A stretch of DNA of 15,441 nt. Origin: Pelagophyceae sp. CCMP2097 (taxonomy: Eukaryota > Sar > Pelagophyceae). The notes beneath the pieces are model-generated. The model worked only from the letters and a program-made list of their open reading frames with translations, was not told where the DNA came from and made no database searches. Both the position numbers and the translations under genes were made by a program. Below are positions 1 to 8,073 of the stretch, one piece after another (position 1 is the first letter of the stretch; each line of letters starts with the position of its first letter). Location of the stretch: the NCBI GenBank assembly GCA_026770575.1, contig MU657691.1:8772-24212 (forward strand), read 5' to 3'.

Positions 1-31
1 GGGGGTTCCGGGGGGTCTTCCCCCGGCACCC

Positions 32-345
32 GTGAGAGTCCAAGGTCTGGCGAACGAGGCGCGTGCGAGGAGCGGAGCGACGAGTCGGAGTCGCTCCGCG
101 AAGGGCACCCCGTCGTGAGAGTCAAAGGTCTGGCGAACGATGCGGGTGCGAGGAGCGGAGCGACGAGTCGCACCGCGACGGGCGGAGAGCGCAGTGACGG
201 TGGGGGGTCCGGGGGGAGACCCCCTGGTACCCGCGAGAGTCCAACGTCTGGCAAACAAGGCTGGTGCGAGGAGTGGAGTGACGGGTGGAGGAGCGCAGCG
301 ACGGTGGAAAGTCTGGGGGGAGACCCCCCGGCACCCGTGAGAGTC
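32..345. repeat. Degenerate GC-rich tandem repeat, units of about 83-118 bp
   Basis: A unit starting GTGAGAGTCCAAGGTCTGG recurs at 32, 115, 233 and 337. Each copy is followed by a segment rich in GCGAGGAGCGGAGCGACGAG and by a G-run/C-run block (GGGGGGAGACCCCC). Spacings are 83, 118 and 104 bp, so the copies have drifted by indels. The G-run/C-run block can fold on itself. The array probably extends past the left edge, since the window opens with the same block. Reading frames here are by-products of the repeat. Function unknown. Confidence 0.8.
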
Positions 346-362
346 CAAGGTCTGGATCCACC

Positions 363-611
363 GTGCAGGTGTTTACAGGAGCAGCAGATCGAGAATTCGA
401 CGAGGACTTTGCCGCTGCGGCAGTGGCTGCGTCTCTTGCCGAAACTCAAGTTGAATGATCTGAGGCTGAGGCAGTGGAAGCACAGAACCAGGACGTCGAC
501 TCCGATTCCGATGAAGCCGCCTCGAGGCCTCTTTAAACTCCAAAACCTGCGACTCCGACGGCCCGGGGCGATTCCGACGAGCAGGCAGAGCCTGGTGCGA
601 TGAATGATTAA
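363..611 (+). pseudogene. Broken acidic reading frame, unknown protein
   Basis: I do not recognise this protein. One frame from 363 to the TAA at 609-611 has the composition of a disordered acidic protein: a stretch REFDEDFAAAAVAASLAE, then an SEAEAVEAQNQDVDSDSDEA stretch, then KPATPTARGDSDEQAEPG. It is broken by TGA at 456-458 and TAA at 534-536. The Ala-rich helix ending in SLAE loosely resembles a ubiquitin-interacting motif, but the spacing is off by one residue, so this is only a suggestion. There is no upstream ATG, because the frame emerges directly from the tandem repeat. It could be a last-exon relic or chance coding-like composition in GC-rich DNA. Confidence 0.3.
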
Positions 612-812
612 ACGCAGCAGTATCTCGCCCCTGTCGTTTGTTTGACCCTTAGCCCGTCGCGCAGCCTCCCCTTTTTGCGCAGCAACGCCCCGATTAGGGG
701 GCCACAACCCTTTCCCCGAACACTTATCTCTGTTCCAGGAAAGGATTTGATCCGTAACGAACCTTTGGGCCTTGTCCCCAGAGCTTTGGCGTCTGCCGAC
801 CGCGCGCGCGCG

Positions 813-1556
813 ATGGCGCCTGCGCGGCGCAAGAACCGGTCGCGGCACTGCATTCTCGTCACGACGGGCCTGTTCCCAAGCGCCGCGTCTTTGCGACGAG
901 GCGTCGTTGATCCTTATTTTGTTCCAAGACTGATCGTCCGATGACCGGCCAGGTTCGCCATCGGGATTCTGTGCCTGAACCTGGGCCTCGTCTACAAGAC
1001 AAAGCCGCCGGATGCCGGCGCTGCGCCGGGGGCGCACATGCTCCGGCGCGTTGAGGAGCCCGCGAGCAAGACGGTGGCGAGCAAGACGGCGGCTTCGCGC
1101 GGTGCGGCCGCGGCCACGGGTGCGGTGCCGCCGCAACACGCTCGCCGCCGAACCGCTCGCCGGGGCGCGAGTCGCACTCGCGATGGCGCGTAGGCGCGGC
1201 CGCCGCAAAAGCCGCCGAAGCCGAAGCTAAGGCGCCCTCCGACTCAGACCAGGTGCGCCAGAGTGCTGCTCCGTCGTCGGGGGCGTCCCAGGAATGAGGT
1301 GTCTCAGGAACGAGGCGTTCCGAGAGGAGGCCTTGCAGCGCACTCGGTTCGAAGGAGGCGCGCGGCGAGCAAAGGAGGCGACGCTCGTAGGCAGACGCGG
1401 AAGACGGAGCCGAGGCCGTCTTCGACGGCAACGTCATCGAGGGCAAGGCCGTCGAGGCGAGTCGTGTTTCACCAGAGGCTGCGCTTGTCCCGGAGATGAC
1501 GTTGTAGCGTGCTCTGATCGTCAAAGATGTAGGCGGCGGCGCTTCTCCCCATCGGG
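813..1556 (+). pseudogene. Decayed (or spliced) 5' part of the downstream gene, with signal-anchor-like segment
   Basis: From the ATG at 813 one frame runs 43 codons (MAPARRKNRSRHC...) to a TGA at 942-944. Past it, in the same frame, comes FAIGILCLNLGLVYKTK: a hydrophobic segment preceded by Arg and followed by Lys, the layout of a type II signal anchor. An Ala/Ser/Lys-rich stem then continues to TAG at 1191. Another frame carries the similar Ala/Glu-rich text AAAAKAAEAEAKAPSDSD and later AEAVFDGNVIEGKAVEASR, broken by stops at 1295, 1388 and 1505. Coding-like text moving between frames just before the large ORF suggests its original N-terminus was lost to stops and frameshifts. Unrecognised introns are the alternative, but I see no convincing donor. 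The long antisense frame in this stretch looks like a shadow. Confidence 0.4.
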
Positions 1557-4500
1557 ATGCTCATCGACCACGTGCCGCTGGGCGAGGCGATGCCCGAGGA
1601 ACGGGGCGCCGTCGAAGCCTCGGAGGCCGCGGCCTCGGCAGCATCCTTGGCAGAGGCCGCGAAAGAGGCCTTGGGCGAGGCCGCGGCGGCGGCGGTGGCC
1701 TGGGACGCCCCGGCGGCGGCGGCGGTAGACGAAGAGGCGGCGGCCGGAGAGGCGGCGGTCGGAGAGGCGGCCGGAGAGGCGGCCGAAAAAGAGGCAGAAG
1801 AGGCGCTCTACGGGTCCGTCGCGACGCCCTCGGAGGCCGACGAGGCCGCCGAGCCGCAGCTGTCGCACGGGCTGCTGCCGCTGCCCGTGGCGCAGCTGCC
1901 TCTGCGGCGGTCGCAGATTTCGGCGGCGCGGCCGGCGGTGCAACAGAGAATAGTGCGGTCGTTGCCCGGCTCGTCTCAAAACGCGGTGCTTGTGACTTCG
2001 GCGGCCCACGACACCAAGGCCGAGGACGGCACGACTTCGGCCTTGGGCCGCTTTGAGGCGGCGTTGCGGTTTGGGCATGTCCTTGGGGCTCCAATAAGGG
2101 CGGAGGACGTCTACGACAGGCACGCAGAGACGGCTTCTGTCTGGGGCGCTCTGAAGCCGGCGCTAGAGGCTTCCTCAAACGCGGGCGACGGTCTGAGCGT
2201 CGTCTGGTTCGGCTGCGTCGACGGCGAAGCGCTTCTGCCGCACAAAATCGCCTCGAGATACGCGGACTTTACCGTCTTGGCCGTCCACGCATGCCAATCA
2301 GCACCAGACTCTTTGGCCTTTCGCGCGAACCGCGACCGCGCCGGCGGTCCGCGGAATCTAATCGTCGTTGACGGGCCCGCGACCGAGGACGCGGGCGCGG
2401 ACGCCGACGACGAATCGCCGCGAGCATGGCGATGGGCCAAGGCCGAGGACCGGCCGTTCGGCGCGAAAGACGGCCGCTGCGGCCTGCTCGTCGTCTCGAA
2501 GCAGGCTCTGGGGTCTTTGGTTACGACGCAGCTGCCGCACGAAGTGGAAGAGACTTTAGCCGAGGTGCTCGACTGGTGTTCTGTGGCGGTTTTACCAAAA
2601 GAGCAGACGTCCGCGTTCTGGGCGACGACGGACATCTTGGTCCAAAACGCGAAGCCCGCCGCGTCGACGGCAACAAAGCTCTGGACGCCGAGCCTGGAGC
2701 TGTGTGTAGTCGAGGCCAACGCGACGGCCGATGCCGCACGAGGCGCAGTGTCGCTGCGCGCGCTCGGGCTGCTCGGCGTTGGCAACGGCGAGTCGCTGCG
2801 CGTCGTGGCCGACGCGCTCGCGGCGACCAAGTCGCGGGACCTCAGCTGCGCGCTTGCGATGAAGGCGCCGCTCGCTCTGAGGGCGGGCCGCCTCGTCGCG
2901 CTCGCGCCCTTAGATGCGCTCGCGCCCTGCGACGCGGATGCGCTCGCGCAGCGCCGGCAAGACTACGTCAGGTCCCTCGCCGAGGCGGACGGACGCGACG
3001 GTTCGGCGTATTTCGTCGACGGCGCAGCTGCCGGGCGACGTGCGTCGAGCGATTCCGGCGCTTCAAAGGCGACGCGCGCGATGCTGCGGATGTCGCACGA
3101 GGAGTCACCCGCCGTGGCGCGCTGGGCTTCCGCGGCGCGCGCGGCGCTTCGCGGCGTCGGTGGCGAAGCGGTGGCGCTTGTTGTGGGTGCCGAGCTCGGT
3201 ATGGTCGCTTTGAAGGCGGCGCGCTTTCTGCGGCGCGGCACTGTCGTCGCGTGGCGCGCACAAGACGCCAACGCGCACGCGGAGCTGGCGCGCGCGGCGG
3301 GGTGCTTTAATGTCTTGACCGCCGACGGCCCGGCGTCGCTCGAGGCGCTCAGAGGGCTCCGCGCGCAGTTCGACGTCGTGCTCATTGGCGCGGCGCGCGT
3401 TGCAAATTGGCTCGTTGGCGACGGCGACGACGCCGACTGCTCCGCGCGGCGCCTTGAGCGGCGCCTCGGTGCGGCGTTGGCCAGCGCGACGGCCGAGGTG
3501 CTCGTCGAACTCCCGAGGCTCCAGACGCTTTCCGATGCGCTCGAGGCCACGGCGCCGCAGTGCGCTGCCGAGGTGCGGCGCGCCTACCTCGAGCACGGCG
3601 TCGCAAACGCGTCGATGGCCCCCGAGCACCAGTTGCTCCTAAACTCGCTTGCGTTCGCGCAGCTCGACGCTGACGTCGACGTCCGCCTCGCGGCGCCAGG
3701 GGGGTGGGCCTCCGTCGACGCGCCGCTGCTCTTCCGGTGCTCGTGGAAGCGCGCGTCGGCGAGCGGCGCCTCGACGAGCGAGGGCGTGTCCGTGGCGGCG
3801 CTGTTGCGCGTCGGCGTGCTACCGGCCGTGCGCGCGGAGCTCTTTGCGGCGCACCTGGCGCTGCCGCTCGGCGCGCTGCCGGACCACGTGGAAGACGTGC
3901 GGTCCGGGGCGGCGCTGTCTCCTTGGCGGCTGCGCTACTCGGCCGCGCGCCGCGCATTGATCCTGAGCTACCGTGGCGACGGTGGCTCGCTCGTCACTAT
4001 GGATTCGGCGCGCAACGCTGAAATCGACCGCGGCGAGGTCTGGGCGGCGCTGCGAAGCGAGATGGGAAGGACGCCCGCAGACGGGCGCGACGGCCTCTTT
4101 TCGTTTTTCTTACTCGGAGGCAACGACGACAACGCGTCTATCGCCGTCGACGTCGCTCTGAGGTTCCCGAACGCGACCATCATCGCCATCCTCGGCGACG
4201 ATTTGCAGGCTGCCGACCGCCTCGACGCAGCTGCCGACGCCGCCGACGCGGAAAACGTGCTCTGCTGCGGCGGCGTCGCCGTCGACGCGGGGCTACTGCG
4301 CAAGTTATACGAGTCGCCGGAGCTCGCGCGGTTCGCGCTGCTGCAGCCGCGGGTCGTGGAAGTGGTGCGCGCCGGCTTAAACGGCGACGCGGACTGGCGC
4401 CACTTTGTCGGGTACTTGATGTCCTCGGCGCTCACCACGTTCCTCCGCCTCCCGTCGGCGGCGCACGTCTCGCTCGCCATGCACGCGCTCTTCCCGACGG

Positions 4501-5663
4501 CGCGGAACGCGGACGGCCAGCGCCGCCGCTTGCGGTTTGCGGACGATTTGGCGTACGCGCCGCGGCGGCACCCTCAACCGCTCTACGCTGGCTTCGCGGC
4601 GGCCCTGGTGGCCGAGGCGGTGCTGCCCGCCGGTGGCGAGACGGAGGTGGCGGTGCGGTGCCCCGAGACTCTGCGCGGGTCAGCGTTTGCGTCTTCGCTC
4701 TGCCGCATTGACATTGTCAACATGACGCGAGCCGTCCACCACCACTTCGACTGGGCCAGAGACGGACACACGCGCACGTACACCATGCGCATCGATGTCA
4801 ACCGATCGGCCACGCGCGCCGCCGCCGCTGCCGCCGGCGGGCTCCCCTTAGGTGGCCGAGCCGACGGCACAGATGACGACATTTCGGCCGAGTCGTGGCG
4901 CCTCGTCGCAGGCGCGTCGCTCGTGGCCCGCGACGCCGCGCCAGCGTCTGGCGGCGGCCGCGTGCGCGTCGGCAACGCGGGATTTGATCTCGCGCCGGGC
5001 CACCATTTGAGCGACGGCCGCGTGGTGCACGTGCGCCTCGGCCGCGATGCCGACGCGCACTACATTCCCTACGGCTCCATCCGCAGCGTCACGCTAATTG
5101 CCGCGCTCAGGCTGGGCTTGGTGAAACGGCAGCGCGAAAGGGCGTTCCATGCCTTTGTGAAACTGCCGCTCTACGAGGACATGGCCCCGTGGAACATCGC
5201 CTTCGCCGCCGAGAAAGTAGTCTACATCGACTACGACACAAGAGGCGCGACGTACGACGAGGGCGTCGCGCAAGCTTACCGCGTGCTCAGCGTGCTCATG
5301 AACTACAAGCGCACCGTCTCCGACCTCGGCAAATGCGGCCCAAAGGCGCAGACGGACTACGGGTTTTCGCACGTCTCGGAGTGCGTCGGAACGTCGGCGC
5401 CCATGGGAGTTTCGAAAATATGTGCAGACTCCGCACTCCCAGTCCCGTGTGACGACGGCCAGTGCCACTCCGACTACGTCTCATGCCTCCGTGCTCTATC
5501 CGTGAAACAAGAGGACACGGCGCGGAGAAAGGCCGAGTTGGACGCCCAAAACAGCGCCGCGCCGGCGCGCAGGCAGCCCTCGCGCGTCGCGTTCGGCCAT
5601 GTGCCCACACCGCCACCGCAGGCGAGGTATCAGTATACGGGATATTCTGGTGGATACAGGTAA
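1557..5663 (+). CDS. Large multidomain protein: three methyltransferase-like Rossmann segments plus C-terminal kinase-like segment
   Basis: I cannot name this 1368-residue protein. Residues 10-97 are Ala/Glu low complexity. Three segments have the beta-Gly loop-alpha-beta pattern of class I methyltransferases: near 212-260 (VVWFGCVDGEALLPHKIA, then FTVLAVH and an RANRDRAG..NLIVVDG stretch), 536-615 (VALVVGAELGMVALKAA, later FDVVLIGAA) and 846-935 (FSFFLLGGNDDNASIAVDVA, later NVLCCGG). The C-terminus has LPLYEDMAPWNIAF (Asp1208, Asn1213), resembling the DxxxxN kinase catalytic loop, then YIDYDT (Asp1225 and Asp1227) in the position of the metal-binding DFG Asp. A helix with MNYKRTV and a Cys-rich tail with at least seven Cys follow, suggesting a lumenal or secreted location. 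The start is the first ATG after the in-frame TAG at 1530 and may be artificial, since an older 5' part lies upstream. The stop lies 45 bp before a transposon arm. The ORF is intronless over 4.1 kb. Enzymatic activity is inference. Confidence 0.85.
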   Translation: MLIDHVPLGEAMPEERGAVEASEAAASAASLAEAAKEALGEAAAAAVAWDAPAAAAVDEEAAAGEAAVGEAAGEAAEKEAEEALYGSVATPSEADEAAEPQLSHGLLPLPVAQLPLRRSQISAARPAVQQRIVRSLPGSSQNAVLVTSAAHDTKAEDGTTSALGRFEAALRFGHVLGAPIRAEDVYDRHAETASVWGALKPALEASSNAGDGLSVVWFGCVDGEALLPHKIASRYADFTVLAVHACQSAPDSLAFRANRDRAGGPRNLIVVDGPATEDAGADADDESPRAWRWAKAEDRPFGAKDGRCGLLVVSKQALGSLVTTQLPHEVEETLAEVLDWCSVAVLPKEQTSAFWATTDILVQNAKPAASTATKLWTPSLELCVVEANATADAARGAVSLRALGLLGVGNGESLRVVADALAATKSRDLSCALAMKAPLALRAGRLVALAPLDALAPCDADALAQRRQDYVRSLAEADGRDGSAYFVDGAAAGRRASSDSGASKATRAMLRMSHEESPAVARWASAARAALRGVGGEAVALVVGAELGMVALKAARFLRRGTVVAWRAQDANAHAELARAAGCFNVLTADGPASLEALRGLRAQFDVVLIGAARVANWLVGDGDDADCSARRLERRLGAALASATAEVLVELPRLQTLSDALEATAPQCAAEVRRAYLEHGVANASMAPEHQLLLNSLAFAQLDADVDVRLAAPGGWASVDAPLLFRCSWKRASASGASTSEGVSVAALLRVGVLPAVRAELFAAHLALPLGALPDHVEDVRSGAALSPWRLRYSAARRALILSYRGDGGSLVTMDSARNAEIDRGEVWAALRSEMGRTPADGRDGLFSFFLLGGNDDNASIAVDVALRFPNATIIAILGDDLQAADRLDAAADAADAENVLCCGGVAVDAGLLRKLYESPELARFALLQPRVVEVVRAGLNGDADWRHFVGYLMSSALTTFLRLPSAAHVSLAMHALFPTARNADGQRRRLRFADDLAYAPRRHPQPLYAGFAAALVAEAVLPAGGETEVAVRCPETLRGSAFASSLCRIDIVNMTRAVHHHFDWARDGHTRTYTMRIDVNRSATRAAAAAAGGLPLGGRADGTDDDISAESWRLVAGASLVARDAAPASGGGRVRVGNAGFDLAPGHHLSDGRVVHVRLGRDADAHYIPYGSIRSVTLIAALRLGLVKRQRERAFHAFVKLPLYEDMAPWNIAFAAEKVVYIDYDTRGATYDEGVAQAYRVLSVLMNYKRTVSDLGKCGPKAQTDYGFSHVSECVGTSAPMGVSKICADSALPVPCDDGQCHSDYVSCLRALSVKQEDTARRKAELDAQNSAAPARRQPSRVAFGHVPTPPPQARYQYTGYSGGYR

Positions 5664-5739
5664 TCATTCCCAACCTGGACCCAGGTGGGTTGTTATTTAC
5701 TGTATTTACAGCACTTTCCGCGTAAAATGAATCGGCGCT

Positions 5740-5821
5740 GATACTTGACTATCAGCTCAAGTATCGACTTTGGGCCCATGTACCGACTCCATGCTGTCGT
5801 CAGAAAATCGGCGAGTCGGTA
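5740..5821. repeat. Two adjacent perfect 9-bp stem-loops
   Basis: GATACTTGA (5740-5748) pairs with TCAAGTATC (5757-5765) across an 8-base loop. TACCGACTC (5781-5789) pairs with GAGTCGGTA (5813-5821) across a 23-base loop. They lie 3' of the large gene, inside the outer inverted-repeat element. They could be structures of the element or of the 3' UTR. Confidence 0.6.
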
Positions 5822-6054
5822 AACCACTTATTACATTTGGGCGATTGCGGTGCGTACAGGGAGCCCCGCGATGCATGCTTTGCTCGCATTGGATCCAAAG
5901 TCCCGTCGCTTGCGGCTTTTACCACCATTCAAAAGGTTGATTGCATCATGAGTGACGACAACAGCCCAGCTGCTAATGTTGATATTAAAATTTTATCGTT
6001 TTGTGTATAAAATTCATCATATTCGTGCTAAGTTGGTTGATACGACTACGAAGT

Positions 6055-6644
6055 CCCCCCTCCTATTGGACTCTGCTCCCTATTGAATTCGGAATTGGCC
6101 AATAAGAGAGCTTGAAAAGAAAATGCAATTTGTTCAGAAAAAAAAGTTTTTGAACAACTCTTTAACCTTTTCGACTTTCTAAATCGGGTCCATTTCGTGC
6201 AATTGCGCAACGGAGATTTTCGCGCCGGCGGGTGGGGCTACGGGGATGCGCGCCGGGGTTGCGCGCCGGGGACGGTGTGGGCGTCGGATTATGTCGACCG
6301 CGTCGTCGGAGCAGTCGCGGCCGCCCTCGCGGGGGGCGCTCCGAGAGGCACGGAAGTCTCCTACGCGCGCCTTAGCTGGGGCGCCTGTAGCCACGCGACA
6401 ACGGCCGATGGCGCCGAACTTTTTGGCCCAGGCCCAAGTAGGCGCCACCGGGCGTCGATCTACACCGTTTTCATGCCCGTAGCCCCACCCGCCGGCGCGA
6501 AATCCTCGTTGCACGGAATGGGGCCGATTTAGATCGATGTTTTTGGTAAAGAAATCCAAGAGATCCAAAGGTGCGAAAATGTTCAGAGGAAGGTTGGAAT
6601 CCAATAGGATATTACCGGCTATCCGGAAACCAATAGGAGGGGGG
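6055..6644. mobile_element. Middle nested inverted-repeat element, about 590 bp
   Basis: CCCCCCTCCTATTGG at 6055-6069 is matched by its exact reverse complement at 6630-6644. CCTATTGGATTCC-type sequence repeats just inside both ends (near 6085 and 6600). The element is AT-rich outside its own insert at 6179-6532 and has no credible coding frame. I could not identify a clean target-site duplication. Confidence 0.6.
6179..6532. mobile_element. GC-rich MITE, 354 bp, with terminal inverted repeats of about 60 bp
   Basis: The left arm begins CTAAATCGGGTCCATTTCG and the right arm, read in reverse complement, begins CTAAATCGGCCCCATTCCG. Both arms then share TTTCGCGCCGGCGGGTGGGG and CTACGGG. The left arm carries an extra palindromic TTGCGCAA. 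The interior is strongly GC-rich against AT-rich flanks, so the element stands out by composition. Open frames on both strands run straight through the inverted repeats and are not credible genes. No target duplication was found. Superfamily unassigned. Confidence 0.75.
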
Positions 6645-7225
6645 GCGTCCTAGGTCAGGGAAAGGTCCTTCGGGATGGGATGTCAGCCCTCCCGATCTGC
6701 TTGCCTAATAGTTTCTTATGTAATTCAAAATCTCAGTAAGGCCGGTATTTCGGGTTTTAATAAACCTGCATGAGATTTGACTCGCCGATACTTGTGCCTT
6801 AAGTCTATATTTAAGCCGAAAGTTGAAAATCGAATATGGGTGCCCATTTTTTTTTACGCGGAAAGTGCTGTACTGTCTGGGTTGGTAATGTACAGTAATA
6901 GATGCACCGTCGACCCGGCTCAGCTGCCGCGGTCGCCGTGTTACACCCTCCGTTGCTGCCTTTGAGAATCCCAGGCGTCGTTTTTTTAGTATTTTTAAAG
7001 ATTTTTATCAAATTTACTATTAAAAGCCTGAAAATACCGATTTAAATACCTGATAAATTCCGAGTAAATGCCCGGTGCGAGTCTTATTTTTTTCGGGATA
7101 AAATCCCCAGTTTGAGTGACTTTCCTGTGATTTACTGTGGTGTACTGTCCCTACCCATTAATCTACGGTAATTGATTTACCGCGAGTTTGGACCCCTCAG
7201 TAGATAACAACCTAGTTCCCAGCTC

Positions 7226-7378
7226 CTCCTTCGTCTTCTATTATGCACTTCAATGAGGCCTGCTAAAACTAACAGGCGGAGCCGCCGCGGCTGGATCCAC
7301 ACAATCCCTTCTTCTTCTGTTATGCGCAAATGAGGCTGCTTAAAAACAACAGTCTCCCTGTGGACCCATACAATAAAT
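7226..7378. repeat. Tandem direct duplication, two diverged copies of about 75 bp
   Basis: Copy one (about 7226-7306) and copy two (about 7308-7378) share, in order, CTTC.TCTTCT.TTATGC, AATGAGGC(C)TGCT, AAAAC.AACAG and TGGA.CCACACAAT-like sequence. Copy one carries an extra GC-rich GGCGGAGCCGCCGCGG stretch. There is no coding content. Confidence 0.6.
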
Positions 7379-7403
7379 TGCTAAGAAAAAAACAGGGTGG
7401 TCT

Positions 7404-7615
7404 CTGCGAGTTTAGGTTTATTAGGATGGTCACTTTTTGCGCTTTTTGAGGCGTGGCCCCGAAAGCGTTTAAGACTAATCCGGGTTAGGTTGGGTTTGGG
7501 GTTGGGTTAGGGTTAGATTTCCTCGAGCGCAGCGAGCCAGAGCAACTCGAAAGCGCCGTCGGGGCCGCGCCAAAAATACGCGGAAGTGACCATCTTAAAA
7601 TTCGCAACTTCGCAG
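7404..7615. mobile_element. Fold-back element, 212 bp, with telomere-like core
   Basis: The left arm (7404-7475) contains GGATGGTCACTT, then TTTTTG, GGCGTGGCCCCGA and AGCG. The right arm (7550-7615), read in reverse complement, has CTGCGA, AGATGGTCACTT, TTTTTGGCGCGGCCCCGA and GGCGC in the same order. The arms are imperfect but extend over about 65 bp. The loop carries the TTAGGG-like tract at 7481-7517. The arm motif GGATGGTCAC also forms the minisatellite unit found 1 kb downstream. Confidence 0.65.
7481..7517 (+). repeat. Interstitial telomere-like repeat tract
   Basis: The tract reads GGGTTAGGTTGGGTTTGG then GGTTGGGTTAGGGTTAG: six or so degenerate units close to TTAGGG, the telomere repeat of many protists. 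It is internal, on the G-rich strand only, in the loop of a fold-back. It may be an old telomere or break-repair scar, or a coincidental G/T-rich part of the element. Confidence 0.55.
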
Positions 7616-8031
7616 AAACCATCAAAGGTCAGGGGTTGCTTGCTTAAAATCCACCTTGGGCGGGGCTCTCCACCGGAGGAGGGTTTTATATCATCAAACC
7701 TCGAAACGAAGTCAGGCTTTCAGGCCGGAAGGCCCTTTGCCACACCCCGGAGCGCAGGTCGCTCGTCCCGGGTTGTCTCCTTGCTGTGGTGCGGGTCGCC
7801 AGTAACTTTGGCCCTTCGTTTTTGGTCTGTCGGAGTGCCCTCGGCGTGTGAGGACGCTAGTCGGCGTGTCGGTGCAAAAGTAGAGGGTGAAGGCCGATAT
7901 TGAATGGCCCAGGGCTGGGTCCGATCCTCTGCTCTGGCACTTTGGCTTCCGGCGCTAAAGTAGATTGCCCGCGAGACTTACATAAATTAAGCGTACCCAG
8001 GAAGAGCATGGGTCAACTTTATGGTCCCCAA

Positions 8032-8073
8032 AATTATTGTACAATAATTGTAATGTAATGTAATGTAATGTAA
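8032..8073. repeat. 18-bp perfect palindrome followed by a (TGTAA)5 microsatellite
   Basis: AATTATTGTACAATAATT (8032-8049) is a perfect palindrome. It runs directly into five TGTAA units at 8049-8073. Such palindrome/microsatellite junctions often mark a transposon end or a slippage site. No function can be read. Confidence 0.8.

Larger units (their letters stand above)
5664..6900. mobile_element. Outer inverted-repeat element (MITE-like) beside the main gene
   Basis: The 20-bp sequence ACAGCACTTTCCGCGTAAAA at 5708-5727 occurs as a perfect reverse complement at 6852-6871. Weaker matches extend to both sides, including CAAGTATCG near 5758 and its complement near 6785. This marks a non-coding element or fold-back of about 1.2 kb. 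Exact ends and target duplication are not resolved. It contains two further nested inverted-repeat elements. The left arm also holds two perfect 9-bp hairpin stems, at 5740-5765 and 5781-5821. The arm begins only tens of bases after the stop of the upstream gene, so it may supply that gene's 3' UTR or polyadenylation region. Confidence 0.6.

Noticed and set aside
859..1524. 221-codon minus-strand frame opposite the 5' region of the main gene
   Set aside because: It has no domain, and its composition mirrors the Ala/Glu-rich plus-strand text. It could be real, but the plus-strand signal-anchor segment is better supported.
1521..2123. Minus-strand frames of about 200 codons opposite the Ala/Glu-rich start of the main gene
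   Set aside because: Arg/Pro-rich mirror images of GCG/GAG repeats; no independent support.
5850..5935. Possible tRNA or small structured RNA after the main gene
   Set aside because: No cloverleaf, no T-loop GTTCRANNC consensus and no acceptor-stem pairing could be found.
6179..6604. Frames on both strands through the GC-rich MITE
   Set aside because: The same short peptide block (RAGGWGYG) appears at one end on each strand because the frames read through the inverted repeats.
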